The notes beneath the pieces were generated by a model. That model was not told where the DNA came from. It ran no database searches and saw nothing but the letters and a program-made list of their open reading frames with translations. From JBFWPF01 sp050250135 (GTDB taxonomy: Bacteria; Chlamydiota; Chlamydiia; Chlamydiales; JAFEGQ01), in NCBI GenBank assembly GCA_050250135.1, contig JBFWPF010000011.1, positions 1-59,615 of the forward strand: DNA of 59,615 nucleotides, given 5' to 3'. Positions within the stretch are counted from its first letter, which is position 1; each line of letters opens with the position of its first letter. A program made the translations under genes and the position numbers. Below, one piece after another: positions 1 to 8,409 of the stretch.

Positions 1-1
1 T

Positions 2-109
2 TTGCTACGTGAGGACCACACCTACAAGCGTGGCCTGAGGGCAAAGATGCGAAGGTGCCATCGCTCAGAAGCGTACCTGGATCAGGTCTTATCAGTAGGA
101 AATTTTTGA
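2..109 (+). CDS. C-terminal fragment of an unrecognised ORF cut by the window edge
   Basis: An open frame of 35 codons runs in from the left edge and stops at TGA 107-109. The peptide is basic (it contains KRGLRAKMRR). I do not recognise the family. It sits 27 bases before the broken AbiEii gene and in another frame, so it could be the end of an antitoxin, of a transposase, or of the DNA that replaced the toxin N-terminus. It could also be chance. Low confidence. Confidence 0.25.
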   Translation: MLREDHTYKRGLRAKMRRCHRSEAYLDQVLSVGNF

Positions 110-135
110 TGCGCTAGCCCTGAGCTCATCCCCAT

Positions 136-663
136 ATGGCCTATCCAGGCGCCCAAGTTGTGCTGCTAGCCTCCTTAGGTGGTACCAAAACTCGGGTACA
201 AGTTGACTTGGGGTTTGGAGATAGAGTCGACCCGGTCGACCAATCTATAGAGCTCACCAGAACCCCCAAAGGGCCGTTATTCGAGAGTGAGGTTCAGCTG
301 CTCTGTTACCCTAAGGAGTTTATTTTTGCTGAAAAGCTGGAAACGGTTGTTTACCGCGGGGGAGGCAACTCTCGGATGAAGGATTTTCATGATCTGTATT
401 CTCTGATATCAGAGCCAAATTTCTTGGATGTCAAAGGGGTGAGCTCCATTATTCAGGGTGTCTTCCAGCACCGTAATACCTCCCTAGGGGGACTACCTAT
501 TCAGTTTGAGCCCAAGGCTGGGCAGCAAATCAGCGCTCAGTGGACGAATTACCACAAAGAGCTGCTCGCAAGCCATCCCCATACCCCTGTTCCTTCCTCA
601 TTTGAGGAGGTCGTGACCCACATTAACAAGTGGCTGGACCGCCATCTTTATCAGGGCGTATAA
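136..663 (+). pseudogene. AbiEii/AbiGii-type nucleotidyltransferase toxin, N-terminus missing
   Basis: The 175 residues match the C-terminal half of the AbiEii family (MNT-fold nucleotidyltransferase, toxin of type IV toxin-antitoxin and abortive-infection systems). The marks are LQVD-like VQVDLGFGD near residue 22, then YPKEFIFAEKLE and NSRMKDFHDLY around 58-90. The family normally has about 100-130 more residues upstream with the catalytic GGT..LD region. Here the frame is closed by TGA at 121-123 just before the ATG, and no N-terminal half is visible in other frames in the first 135 bases. I therefore call it a truncated remnant, probably not catalytic. The last codons (cagggcgtataa) resemble the GGGCGTGTAATCA repeat found at other gene ends in this window. 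An AbiEi-type antitoxin is not visible. Confidence 0.65.
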
Positions 664-691
664 ATAGCACACATGTCATATCCTATCCGGC

Positions 692-3529
692 ATGGAACTC
701 TGCTGCCGGAGCGCTTATTCCTTTTTGCAAGGGGCCTCTGATCCTGAGGCACTGGTGGTCCGCGCCAAGGCTTTGGGTATGGCCGCCCTTGGCCTTGCCG
801 ATCTCAATGGCCTCTATGGCGCCCCCCTCTTCTACAAAGCGTGCAAGCGGGAGGGGATCCACCCCGTTATTGGCGCTGAGGTGGCCGTAGAGGGAGGGGG
901 CTCAGTCATCCTCCTGTGTGAGAGTGATCAGGGGTACGGGAACCTCTCCCGGCTGCTGACGGCGTCGTTTCGGGATAAGGGGCGAGCGCTGGCTACCTTT
1001 CCCCTCCTGAGGCGCTACCGGGAGGGGTTGATTGCGCTGATCGAAACGGAGGATAAGCGCTACTGGGAGCTCTTTGGGGAGGGCTATTGCTACCGGATGG
1101 TGATGCGCCGGTTTGTAGAAGGGGAGTCGGTAAAGGGGGGCTGGATGCCCTGTGTGGTGACCAACCGTCCTCTCTATGCCGAGAAGAGGGAGGGGCGCCT
1201 CTTTGATGTGCTCACCTCGATCCGCCACCGCGTTCCCCTTGCCGAGGCAAAGGGGCTCCTCCCCTCTAACCATGAGCGCTACCTAAGGCCCCTGGAGGCC
1301 TTTCCAGAGGCGATTGCCAATAGCGAGGCGATTGCACAGCGGTGCCAGGTAAGCCTCGACTTCTCCGCCTACCGCTTTCCCGATTTTCCCCTGCCGGACG
1401 GCGTGCGCGAAATCGACTACCTAAGGGGGCTCTGTGGGTCATCTAGCCCAGAGCTCGACCAGGAGCTGGCCCTGATTGAGAAGCTGGATCTGGCCGGCTA
1501 TTTCCTGATCGTCTGGGATATTGTCGAGTTTGCCAAATCCAAAGGGATTCCGGTTCAAGGGCGGGGCTCGGCCGCCAACTCCCTGGTAGCCTATCTGCTG
1601 GGGATCACACCGGTCGATCCGAGGAAGCACGCGCTATTTTTGGGCCGCTTTATCCACGAGGGGATGAAGACCGTTCCCGACATCGACCTCGATTTTGCGG
1701 CGTCGAGGGAGACCGGCCTTCCCGATCGGGAGGAGGTGATCCAGTATGTTTACGAGCGGTATGGGGCAGAGCGGGTAGCGATGGTGGCCACCTTTGTGAC
1801 CTTTCAGGAACGAAGTGCGATCCGGGAGATCGGCTTTGCCCTGGGGATGGAGCAGGAGTGGATCGACCGGGCAGCGAAATTGGGGCTCGATGGGGTGGAG
1901 GCGCCCCCCCTTTTTCTCGAAATGGTGGAGCAGATACAGGGGCTTCCTCGCCACCTCTCCGTTCATGTGGGCGGTATGCTAATCGCCTCCAGACCCCTCT
2001 CTGAGCTCGTTCCGCTCGAGCCGGCCAGAGCAGAAGGGAGGATCGTCTGCCAGTGGGATAAGGATCTGGTGGAGGATGCGGGGCTGATCAAGGTCGACAT
2101 CTTGGGCTTGGGGATGCTCGGCGTTTTGCGTGAGGCCTCCGCTCTTGCGGGGGTGGAGGAGATGCCGATTGATGACCCAAAGGTCTACGGGCAGATTTCA
2201 GCTGCCGATACGATTGGGGTCTTTCAGGTTGAGTCGCGGGCGCAGATGCAGAGCTTGCCGCAGACAAAGCCGCGCAATCTGCCGGAGCTGGCGATCCAGG
2301 TGGCGATTATCCGGCCAGGGCCGCTGCAGGGCAACATGGTCGCCCCCTATATCCGTCGAAAGGCGGGTCTGGAGCCGGTTGCGTACGACCATCCGAGCTT
2401 GGAGAAGGTGTGTGGGGAAACGCTCGGTGTGGTCCTCTTTCAGGAGCAGATCCTCCAGCTAGCGGTCGAGATGGCGGGCTTTTCTCAGGGCGATGCCGAG
2501 GAGATGCGGCGGGCGATGAGTCGGAAAAGATCCGATGCGGCGATGGAGGAACTAAGGGGGCGATTTGTAGCGGGTGCGCTTAGCCATGGAGCGACCGAGG
2601 AGCAAGCGGAGCGGGTTTTTGCAGCGTTGCGCGGCTTTGCCTCCTACGGCTTCTGCAAATCGCATGCCCTCTCCTTTGCCCACATCGCCTACCAGTCTGC
2701 CTACCTGAAGCACTACCACCCGGCAGCCTTCCTCGTTGCGCTGCTCAACCATCAACCGATGGGCTTTTATCCTGTCGAAACGGTGATTGAGGATGCCAAG
2801 CGGCATGGTGTGAGGGTGCTGCCGGTCGATATTAACCGGAGTCGGGAGCGGACCCAGTTGGAGGGGGAAGGGGTCCGGTTGGGGTGGTCACTGGTAAAGG
2901 GGGTAGGCTCATTCACATGGAATGGCCCCTACACCTCCCTCCACGACTTTGTGAGGCAGAGCGGCCTTCGTCGCCCCGCTTGTGAGGCCCTTATCCTAGC
3001 AGGGGCCTTTGATGGGCTGGAGGGGCGGCGGGAGGCCCTCTGGCAGCTCTGGGGTGGGGAGGGGGAGGGTTTTGTGGCCGATCCCATGGCCGACTTGCCG
3101 GTGCAGAGTCGGTGGAGCCGGCTGGTGGGGGAGTATAGGGTGATGGGGCTCTCGCAGGAGGGGCATCCGATCGCCTTTTTCCGGCAAGAGCTAAGGGGGA
3201 GGGGAGTTATGTCGGCTAAGGGGCTGGAGCGGTGTCGGGAGGGGGCGTTTGTGGCGGTGGCCGGCCTATTGATTTGCCGGCAGCGCCCTCCCACTGCGAA
3301 GGGGTTTGCCTTTTTGACCCTTGAGGACGAGACGGGGCTGATCAATGTGGTGCTGACGCCTCAGGTCTATGAGAGGTGCAAGGGGGTCGTGAAAGGGGGA
3401 GGGCTGCTGGGGGTGGAGGGGAGGCTGGAGCGGGGGAGGGGGGCCCTCAACGTGAAGGCGTGGCAAATTCGGAAATTAACCACAGAGAGCACAGAGAAAC
3501 ACAGAGGGGAGGATGAATCCAAGGCATAA
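692..3529 (+). CDS. dnaE2: Error-prone DNA polymerase DnaE2 / ImuC (C-family polymerase)
   Basis: A C-family DNA polymerase subunit of 945 aa, shorter than replicative DnaE (about 1160). It is of the DnaE2/ImuC type: the opening CCRSAYSFLQGAS matches the DnaE2 pattern, and the C-terminal OB part carries RQRPPTAKGFAF followed by LEDETG, a DnaE2 hallmark. The N-terminal PHP domain is followed by the polymerase core. Catalytic acidic residues are visible in PDIDLDF near residue 329 and KVDILGLG near 467. The family performs mutagenic translesion synthesis, usually with ImuA and ImuB, neither of which is in the window. The last 16 residues are encoded by the CACAGAG repeat that begins at 3479, so the native C-terminus has been replaced or extended. 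No clear Shine-Dalgarno sequence precedes the ATG. The family call is strong; its activity is unknown. Confidence 0.88.
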   Translation: MELCCRSAYSFLQGASDPEALVVRAKALGMAALGLADLNGLYGAPLFYKACKREGIHPVIGAEVAVEGGGSVILLCESDQGYGNLSRLLTASFRDKGRALATFPLLRRYREGLIALIETEDKRYWELFGEGYCYRMVMRRFVEGESVKGGWMPCVVTNRPLYAEKREGRLFDVLTSIRHRVPLAEAKGLLPSNHERYLRPLEAFPEAIANSEAIAQRCQVSLDFSAYRFPDFPLPDGVREIDYLRGLCGSSSPELDQELALIEKLDLAGYFLIVWDIVEFAKSKGIPVQGRGSAANSLVAYLLGITPVDPRKHALFLGRFIHEGMKTVPDIDLDFAASRETGLPDREEVIQYVYERYGAERVAMVATFVTFQERSAIREIGFALGMEQEWIDRAAKLGLDGVEAPPLFLEMVEQIQGLPRHLSVHVGGMLIASRPLSELVPLEPARAEGRIVCQWDKDLVEDAGLIKVDILGLGMLGVLREASALAGVEEMPIDDPKVYGQISAADTIGVFQVESRAQMQSLPQTKPRNLPELAIQVAIIRPGPLQGNMVAPYIRRKAGLEPVAYDHPSLEKVCGETLGVVLFQEQILQLAVEMAGFSQGDAEEMRRAMSRKRSDAAMEELRGRFVAGALSHGATEEQAERVFAALRGFASYGFCKSHALSFAHIAYQSAYLKHYHPAAFLVALLNHQPMGFYPVETVIEDAKRHGVRVLPVDINRSRERTQLEGEGVRLGWSLVKGVGSFTWNGPYTSLHDFVRQSGLRRPACEALILAGAFDGLEGRREALWQLWGGEGEGFVADPMADLPVQSRWSRLVGEYRVMGLSQEGHPIAFFRQELRGRGVMSAKGLERCREGAFVAVAGLLICRQRPPTAKGFAFLTLEDETGLINVVLTPQVYERCKGVVKGGGLLGVEGRLERGRGALNVKAWQIRKLTTESTEKHRGEDESKA

Positions 3530-3725
3530 GTGTAAGGAGGGCTATCCGTGGTCTACTCTCATTCCTCCGGAATGAGAGTAATAGCCTGTCCCCCCGGGGA
3601 CCGCCCGGGGGGACAATGGGCGAGACGGGATAATTTCTCCCCAGGGGTCTCTCCCTGGGGAGTGGCGTGCGGTCTTATTCCGGAGGAATAAGATCGCCTC
3701 TGTGCCTCTCTGTGCTCTCTGTGGT
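3479..3725. repeat. CACAGAG-bounded palindromic element with four consecutive hairpins
   Basis: The two ends are 29-base inverted repeats (3479-3507 and 3697-3725), 27 of 29 identical, built on CCACAGAGNGCACAGAG. Between them lie four separate hairpins. 3554-3580 has a 12 bp stem and 3-base loop. 3587-3615 has a perfect 12 bp stem (TGTCCCCCCGGG) and 5-base loop. 3637-3662 has a perfect 10 bp stem. 3672-3694 has about a 10 bp stem (CTTATTCC core). The first and fourth are related: ATTCC-TCC-GGAAT against ATTCC-GGA-GGAAT. The left end lies inside the dnaE2 reading frame and the right end lies 7 bases beyond the stop codon of the minus-strand GxxExxY gene. Confidence 0.85.
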
Positions 3726-3732
3726 AAAAAAA

Positions 3733-4119
3733 TCAAAGGACAAACCTCTTGATCCCATCGCGGATTCGCCTCACATTGAAGTTAATCAGCAGTCCTCGCC
3801 GACACCCGGATAGCTTAAGGTAAGAAAGCAACTGTGCTTCATGGATCGTTGTCAACCTATCCACCGCCTTCACCTCCACAACCACCTCTCCTTCCACTAC
3901 AACGTCAAGCCGATAACCACAATCTAACCTGACTCCCTTGTAGCAAACAGGTTGGGGTTGCTGTGCCTTGACCCCAAGCCCTCGCGTCCGCAGCTCGTGG
4001 ATCAGGCAAGCTTCATACGTTGATTCCAAAAGACCTGATCCCAGTTCCCGGTGCACCTCAATTGCTGCACCTATGATGGCATGGGTTAGGGGATCTTCAA
4101 GGAGCTCTGCTGTAGGCAT
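3733..4119 (-). CDS. GxxExxY family protein (PD-(D/E)XK-like)
   Basis: A small protein of 128 aa from the ATG at 4119; a GTG at 4137 would add six residues. It shows the family signature: AAIEVHRELGSGLLESTYEACL near the N-terminus gives the GxxExxY motif, then KGVRLDCGYRLDVVVEGEVVVEVKAVD, where D..V......VE.K resembles the nuclease core of the PD-(D/E)XK fold, and a C-terminal LLINFNV..I.DGIKR. The biochemical role is not established. In other environmental bacteria such ORFs often lie next to CACAGAG-type repeats (from memory), as here. It follows the sterol-reductase-like gene closely on the same strand (the GTG would overlap its stop). Confidence 0.8.
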   Translation of the reverse strand: MPTAELLEDPLTHAIIGAAIEVHRELGSGLLESTYEACLIHELRTRGLGVKAQQPQPVCYKGVRLDCGYRLDVVVEGEVVVEVKAVDRLTTIHEAQLLSYLKLSGCRRGLLINFNVRRIRDGIKRFVL

Positions 4120-4133
4120 CGCTCCACTATACC

Positions 4134-5540
4134 TCACCTCAGCACTTTCTCTTCGAGGTGGTTAAGCCCCTCGGCACGGTAATCCCTTCTCAGCGCCTCA
4201 TACCCCTCCCGGTCGTAGATCGTCCAGAAGGTCTCAGGGGTGTAGTAGGAGTGGCTGTAGAGCCCCTTCCTCCCCCCATGGGCCAGGGTGAGCGCTTCGA
4301 GGTGGCGGGTAGCATCGACCGCATTCCCCCCAATGTTGGGGACGCCGTAGAGGCCGACATTGAGGAGAACGGGCTCGTCAGTAGGGAGGGAGTGGGGAGA
4401 GAGGGGCTGCCGCTGGGGGGCCCGCTTAATGGGGCAGAGCCAAAGGGGGGCGATCTGGAAGGCCTCCTCAGTCGCCGCTAGGAAGGCGTCTGAGCGGCTT
4501 GCGGGGAGGATGCAGTCTTGAACCAGGAAGGTCTCCTCAAAGAGGGAGGGGGGAAGGCGGTGGAGGGCGTCGTAGAGCCGCTTGCTCGAGAGGAGGTTGT
4601 TGAAGAGGAGGCGAAAGAGGGGCCCGGGGTAGCGGGGAGCGCCCCCACGTGGCTTTGCCCACCCCCGCTTGGAGCGGGTCAGGAAGGCAAAGAGGGGGCC
4701 AGGGCTGAGGAGAAACTGCCCCATCCAAAAGGCGGCCCGGTCGTAGCGGAAGAGGTAGTCCCGTATAGGGAGATAGGCCTCCTCTTCGGTCCGGTAGGCA
4801 AGGTGCTGGACATACCAGGGGGATCGCTTGTCGGAGAGGAGGAGGAGCGGAACATCGGCATGCTCGGTGGGGGTCCCCTCGACGGTGAGGTAGGAGCCAG
4901 GGCCAAAGGCGACCCCATCGCGAAAGAGGGCCTCACCTGGCGTGGTGAGGGCCTTTAGCGCCTCTGTTCGGCTTGTGTGCTCCTGGTAGCGGCAGTGGAC
5001 GTAAGGGGCAGCGGGGATCAGGCGGATAGCGGCAAGGGTCACCCAGCAGAGGGTGCCGTAGGAGCCGGGGAGGGCGTAAAAGAGCTCGGGGTGGGCCTCG
5101 GGTCCGATCTTGAGCCGCTCCCCATCGGCTAGGACCACCTCGTACCAGAGGCAGCTGTCATTGAACTGCCCAAAGCGGTGGGAGCTGCTCTCAAGGCCCG
5201 CTCCCATGATGGCGCCGCCGACCGTGATCTCCTTAAATTCGCAGACCACCTCGGGCATCAGGCCGTGGAGAAGGGTCGCCCGGGTCAGCTCCTCCATCGT
5301 CACCTTCGGCTCAACCAGGGCGATCCGGTCATGGGTATTGATCTCGAGTATGGCGTTGAATCGGCTTAAGTTGAGGAGGGGCTCGTGCTCCTTATAGGGG
5401 GCGTTTCGGGTTTGGTGGGAGGAGGTAGAAACCGGCCCCAGAGCCCGTGGTAGGGCCTCTTTTTTACGGGTGCGGCTGATCAGTTCGTTGGAGAGGCGAA
5501 CCACCTCCCGTTCATGATCGGCATAGGTTTTTCGCCGCAT
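4134..5540 (-). CDS. DHCR24-like FAD-linked oxidoreductase (delta24-sterol reductase homologue)
   Basis: A 468 aa FAD_binding_4-type oxidoreductase. It resembles eukaryotic DHCR24/Diminuto along most of its length: VEPKVTMEELTR, ITVGGAIMGAGLESSSHRFGQF and YEVVLADGE around residues 75-145, SYGTLCWVTLAAIRLIPA after that, then FETFLVQD-like EETFLVQDCILP and APLWLCPI near 370, and TPETFWTIYDREGYEALR at the end. DHCR24 reduces the side-chain double bond of sterols with FAD and NADPH. An intracellular chlamydia could use it on host sterols. I see no clear N-terminal membrane anchor. Similar proteins also occur in some alphaproteobacteria, so another substrate is possible. It is transcribed divergently from the inverse autotransporter, 69 bases away. 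Confidence 0.8.
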   Translation of the reverse strand: MRRKTYADHEREVVRLSNELISRTRKKEALPRALGPVSTSSHQTRNAPYKEHEPLLNLSRFNAILEINTHDRIALVEPKVTMEELTRATLLHGLMPEVVCEFKEITVGGAIMGAGLESSSHRFGQFNDSCLWYEVVLADGERLKIGPEAHPELFYALPGSYGTLCWVTLAAIRLIPAAPYVHCRYQEHTSRTEALKALTTPGEALFRDGVAFGPGSYLTVEGTPTEHADVPLLLLSDKRSPWYVQHLAYRTEEEAYLPIRDYLFRYDRAAFWMGQFLLSPGPLFAFLTRSKRGWAKPRGGAPRYPGPLFRLLFNNLLSSKRLYDALHRLPPSLFEETFLVQDCILPASRSDAFLAATEEAFQIAPLWLCPIKRAPQRQPLSPHSLPTDEPVLLNVGLYGVPNIGGNAVDATRHLEALTLAHGGRKGLYSHSYYTPETFWTIYDREGYEALRRDYRAEGLNHLEEKVLR

Positions 5541-5609
5541 CCCTTTTTTCCTTTTCCAGAATTCCCCTTCCCGATATCATAAATTCAACTGTCCAACAAT
5601 CCTATTCCG

Positions 5610-8258
5610 ATGCGCTCTCTCTTTCTCGCTCTTGTCCTCCTACTCACCGCCCCCGCTTGGGGACAACAGGGGTGGCAGCCCGCTATCGAGCCCCGTGCGA
5701 TTACCAATGGGTACCGAAAAGGGGCAGGGGCTGATCTCTTTATCCCCGCGTGGCAGCGCTCTTGCTCTCTTGTCTTTGGAGAGGCTCTAGGCGGCTACTT
5801 CCAAAATGATTGGGTCGGTAGCGTAGGCTTGGGGTACCGGCAACTGGTCGGTCGGTGGCCCCTCGCCTTCGGAGTAAATGGCTTTGTCGACGGGGCGCGG
5901 ATCGGAAGGAGCACCTGGGGGCAAGGGGGTATCGGAGGGGAGCTTTTTGGCCCCTGCTGGGAGCTCCGAGCGAATGGCTACCTCCCCTTCTCCCGAAAGC
6001 GGGATGGGGACCCCTTTACCAAGAGCTACCTCGGAATCGAAGGAAGAGGGCTCTTTGAGTACACGGGAGGCTACTGCTTCCGAGAGAGGACGTACGCCGG
6101 ATTCGATGTCGAAGGGGGATATGGACGGGACCTCTTTTGCGGAAGCCTCTGGGGGTATGCTGGTTACTATCGCTTTGATGCTAAGTCGCTTACAACAATA
6201 CAGGGGCCCCGAGTCCGGCTGGTCTACCGCTACGATCGTCTCCTCCGTTGGACAGGGAGCCAACTGATCGCAGGCCTCCTCTATGAGCATGACGGGGTTC
6301 ATGGGAATCGGGTTGGAGTTGAGCTTGCCCTGCGGATTCCTCTGGGCTGTCCTGCCCGCTCGACCTGCTGCCCCCCCTCCTCGATTATGCGCCGGATGGG
6401 CTACCGAGTGGTCCGCCAAGAGGGGATATTGAGCGGCTGCGAGGAGGTGGTCTTTGGGATCACCGGAAAACCGGTTCTGGGCCCCGATGGCCTCCCTCAA
6501 GAGCTCCTCTTTATTGCGGCTAAGGGGGATGGTGAGGGGAGCCGCGCCCGCCCCATTACCCTCGACAAGGGCCTTGCCTCAGCCGGCCCCCACGCTATCC
6601 TGATCCTGACCGGGGGCGATTACCCTACGAGCGGCATTACCCTAGCCGGCGACCAAAGCCTGCGGGGTTTTGGACCCAAGGGGGAGCTGCAGCTAGCCGC
6701 GGGCGACCTTACCCTCACCCTCAAGGAGAGGGGACGGGCCAGGCTAGTCGGCACCAAGGGGGCTAAAACGGTCCTGACCCTCCCGAGCGGCACCTCGGTC
6801 TCCGGCATTGCGATCGAAGGGGGCGAGGTGGCCCTTGCCACGCGGGGGCGGACCAGTGTTACCGATGTGACCATCGGCCAGGCGCGCCATGCCCTCCGGA
6901 TCGATCACCCGGACCGGGCGACCTTTAAAAACCTTGCGGTCTCCGACATCGGCGACTGGCTCCTCATCGCTGAAGGGGGCTCAGCTCTAACAATCGATGG
7001 CCTAAAAGGGGAGAAGGGGCTCGACAACGGGATCCGGATCGCCAAGACCACTGACCTCAAATTGGAGGGGGTCGCCCTCAAACTCGATGGCGACGTCGGG
7101 ATTGAGCTGAAGGGGTGTGAGCGCCCCAGCCTCCGCAAAGTGACGATTGATGGGCGGGACGGCCGCAACCCCCTCGATTATGGGATCAACCTTGTGGAGA
7201 CCACGGGAGCCCGTCTTGAGGAGGTGGCCCTCTACGGCATGGCTGGCTATGCCCTCCTGATCGAGCGGGCGACCGACACCACGATCGAAAAGCTGGTTGC
7301 CACTACCTCTGCCGATGAGGTGATCCGCGTTGCAGGTGGGGAGGGCTTTACCCTACGCAACTCAGAAGTAGGGGGTGGGAAGGACACCCTCCTCTCCCTT
7401 TACGACCTTAAGGGGAAGGCCCTTATTATAGGGACAACCTTCGAGGGGGCCCTCAATGGGAAGCGGAGCGCTGTTGAGATCACCACCCTCCATGAGGCGC
7501 CCCTCCTCCTGACCCTCTCTAAAAGCACCCTTCGCAATGCCGCTGGAGGGGGACTTCTCCTCGATGCCAGGGGAGCCTCTCAGGTCGACCTCAAGGTGGC
7601 CGATAGCACCTTTGAGGCCCTTAAGGGGACCGCCCTCCTTGCCCTCCAAAGCGGGGCTAAGGGGAGCCTTGAGATGCGAGCCACAAATAATAGGATAGCG
7701 ACCTGTGCCAACGGAATCGCCCTTAAGACCGCCGGCTCCGCTACCGAGAGCGAGTTCCACTACCACCTAGGGGACAATACCCTGCGCGCTATCGCCGGCG
7801 AGGGGATTGTGGTCGCTCACGAGGCCTTTGCTAAGGGGGCCGCGACCTTGAGCGGGACCGTGACCCACAACACCTTAGATGAGGTAGGGACAGGAATCCA
7901 CCTCAGGAGCGACCTCTCTCCTGGGCTTCCCCATGTATTCAATGCCCTTGCTCAAGGGAACCAGCTCACCGCCATCCAAAGGCGGACCCTCCACCTCGAC
8001 ATTGAGGGGGATTCGGGAGGGGAAGCGACCTTTAAGATCTTGGGCAATAGGGACATGGGGGATAGCAAAGAGGTCCCCTTTGAAGTCGATGTAGGCCCCC
8101 GCTTTAAGGGGAGGGCCTCCCTTACTATGAGCGGCAATACCTCTAGCCGCCCCGAGGCGAAGATCCTCCTTCGGGACCAGTCGGGTGGCCACCTCGAGGT
8201 TGAGGGGATGGCCCGCCTCAGCGAGGAGAATGGCTCCCTCGGGGTCCTACTCCAATAG
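5610..8258 (+). CDS. Inverse autotransporter (intimin/invasin-type barrel) with beta-helix passenger
   Basis: 882 aa. Residues 1-18 form a signal peptide ending APAWG-QQ. Residues 30-255 match the inverse autotransporter beta-barrel (IAT_beta), with alternating aromatic/glycine strands such as GLGYRQLVGRWPLAFGVNGFVDG and GIGGELFG...ELRANGYLPF. Then comes a Cys-rich linker (CPARSTCCPP) and RMGYRVVRQEGIL, the usual end of this barrel. From about residue 310 the chain is a long series of short G/N-rich beta repeats (IAIEGGEVALA, NLAVSDIG, NSEVGGG) typical of a right-handed parallel beta-helix (pectate-lyase-like), up to the end. The barrel should sit in the outer membrane and the helix outside the cell. 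It could serve as an adhesin or bind glycan. There are no Ig-like repeats, unlike intimin. No clear Shine-Dalgarno sequence is visible. Confidence 0.85.
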   Translation: MRSLFLALVLLLTAPAWGQQGWQPAIEPRAITNGYRKGAGADLFIPAWQRSCSLVFGEALGGYFQNDWVGSVGLGYRQLVGRWPLAFGVNGFVDGARIGRSTWGQGGIGGELFGPCWELRANGYLPFSRKRDGDPFTKSYLGIEGRGLFEYTGGYCFRERTYAGFDVEGGYGRDLFCGSLWGYAGYYRFDAKSLTTIQGPRVRLVYRYDRLLRWTGSQLIAGLLYEHDGVHGNRVGVELALRIPLGCPARSTCCPPSSIMRRMGYRVVRQEGILSGCEEVVFGITGKPVLGPDGLPQELLFIAAKGDGEGSRARPITLDKGLASAGPHAILILTGGDYPTSGITLAGDQSLRGFGPKGELQLAAGDLTLTLKERGRARLVGTKGAKTVLTLPSGTSVSGIAIEGGEVALATRGRTSVTDVTIGQARHALRIDHPDRATFKNLAVSDIGDWLLIAEGGSALTIDGLKGEKGLDNGIRIAKTTDLKLEGVALKLDGDVGIELKGCERPSLRKVTIDGRDGRNPLDYGINLVETTGARLEEVALYGMAGYALLIERATDTTIEKLVATTSADEVIRVAGGEGFTLRNSEVGGGKDTLLSLYDLKGKALIIGTTFEGALNGKRSAVEITTLHEAPLLLTLSKSTLRNAAGGGLLLDARGASQVDLKVADSTFEALKGTALLALQSGAKGSLEMRATNNRIATCANGIALKTAGSATESEFHYHLGDNTLRAIAGEGIVVAHEAFAKGAATLSGTVTHNTLDEVGTGIHLRSDLSPGLPHVFNALAQGNQLTAIQRRTLHLDIEGDSGGEATFKILGNRDMGDSKEVPFEVDVGPRFKGRASLTMSGNTSSRPEAKILLRDQSGGHLEVEGMARLSEENGSLGVLLQ

Positions 8259-8318
8259 CCCTAACCCCTTCATAACCAATACTTCCTAGATATTTGTTAA
8301 CTAAAAACAAGTAAAATA

Positions 8319-8347
8319 TTTACATAATGCAAAAAATGTATTATAAT
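8319..8347 (+). promoter_or_regulatory. Near-consensus sigma-66/70-type promoter
   Basis: TTTACA at 8319-8324 and TATAAT at 8342-8347 are separated by exactly 17 bases, in a strongly AT-rich stretch. It predicts a start near 8354 and a leader of about 55 bases before the ATG at 8410. It is one of the best promoters in the window and drives a small hypothetical gene. Confidence 0.75.
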
Positions 8348-8409
8348 AAACTTAACGAACCTGAGAAGGTAGTAACCAAATACATAAAATCCTAAAAGAG
8401 GAGAGTAGT

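Noticed and set aside
3554..3695. Possible CRISPR-like array
   Set aside because: The four units are different hairpins, not direct repeats with unique spacers of constant length, and no cas genes are present.
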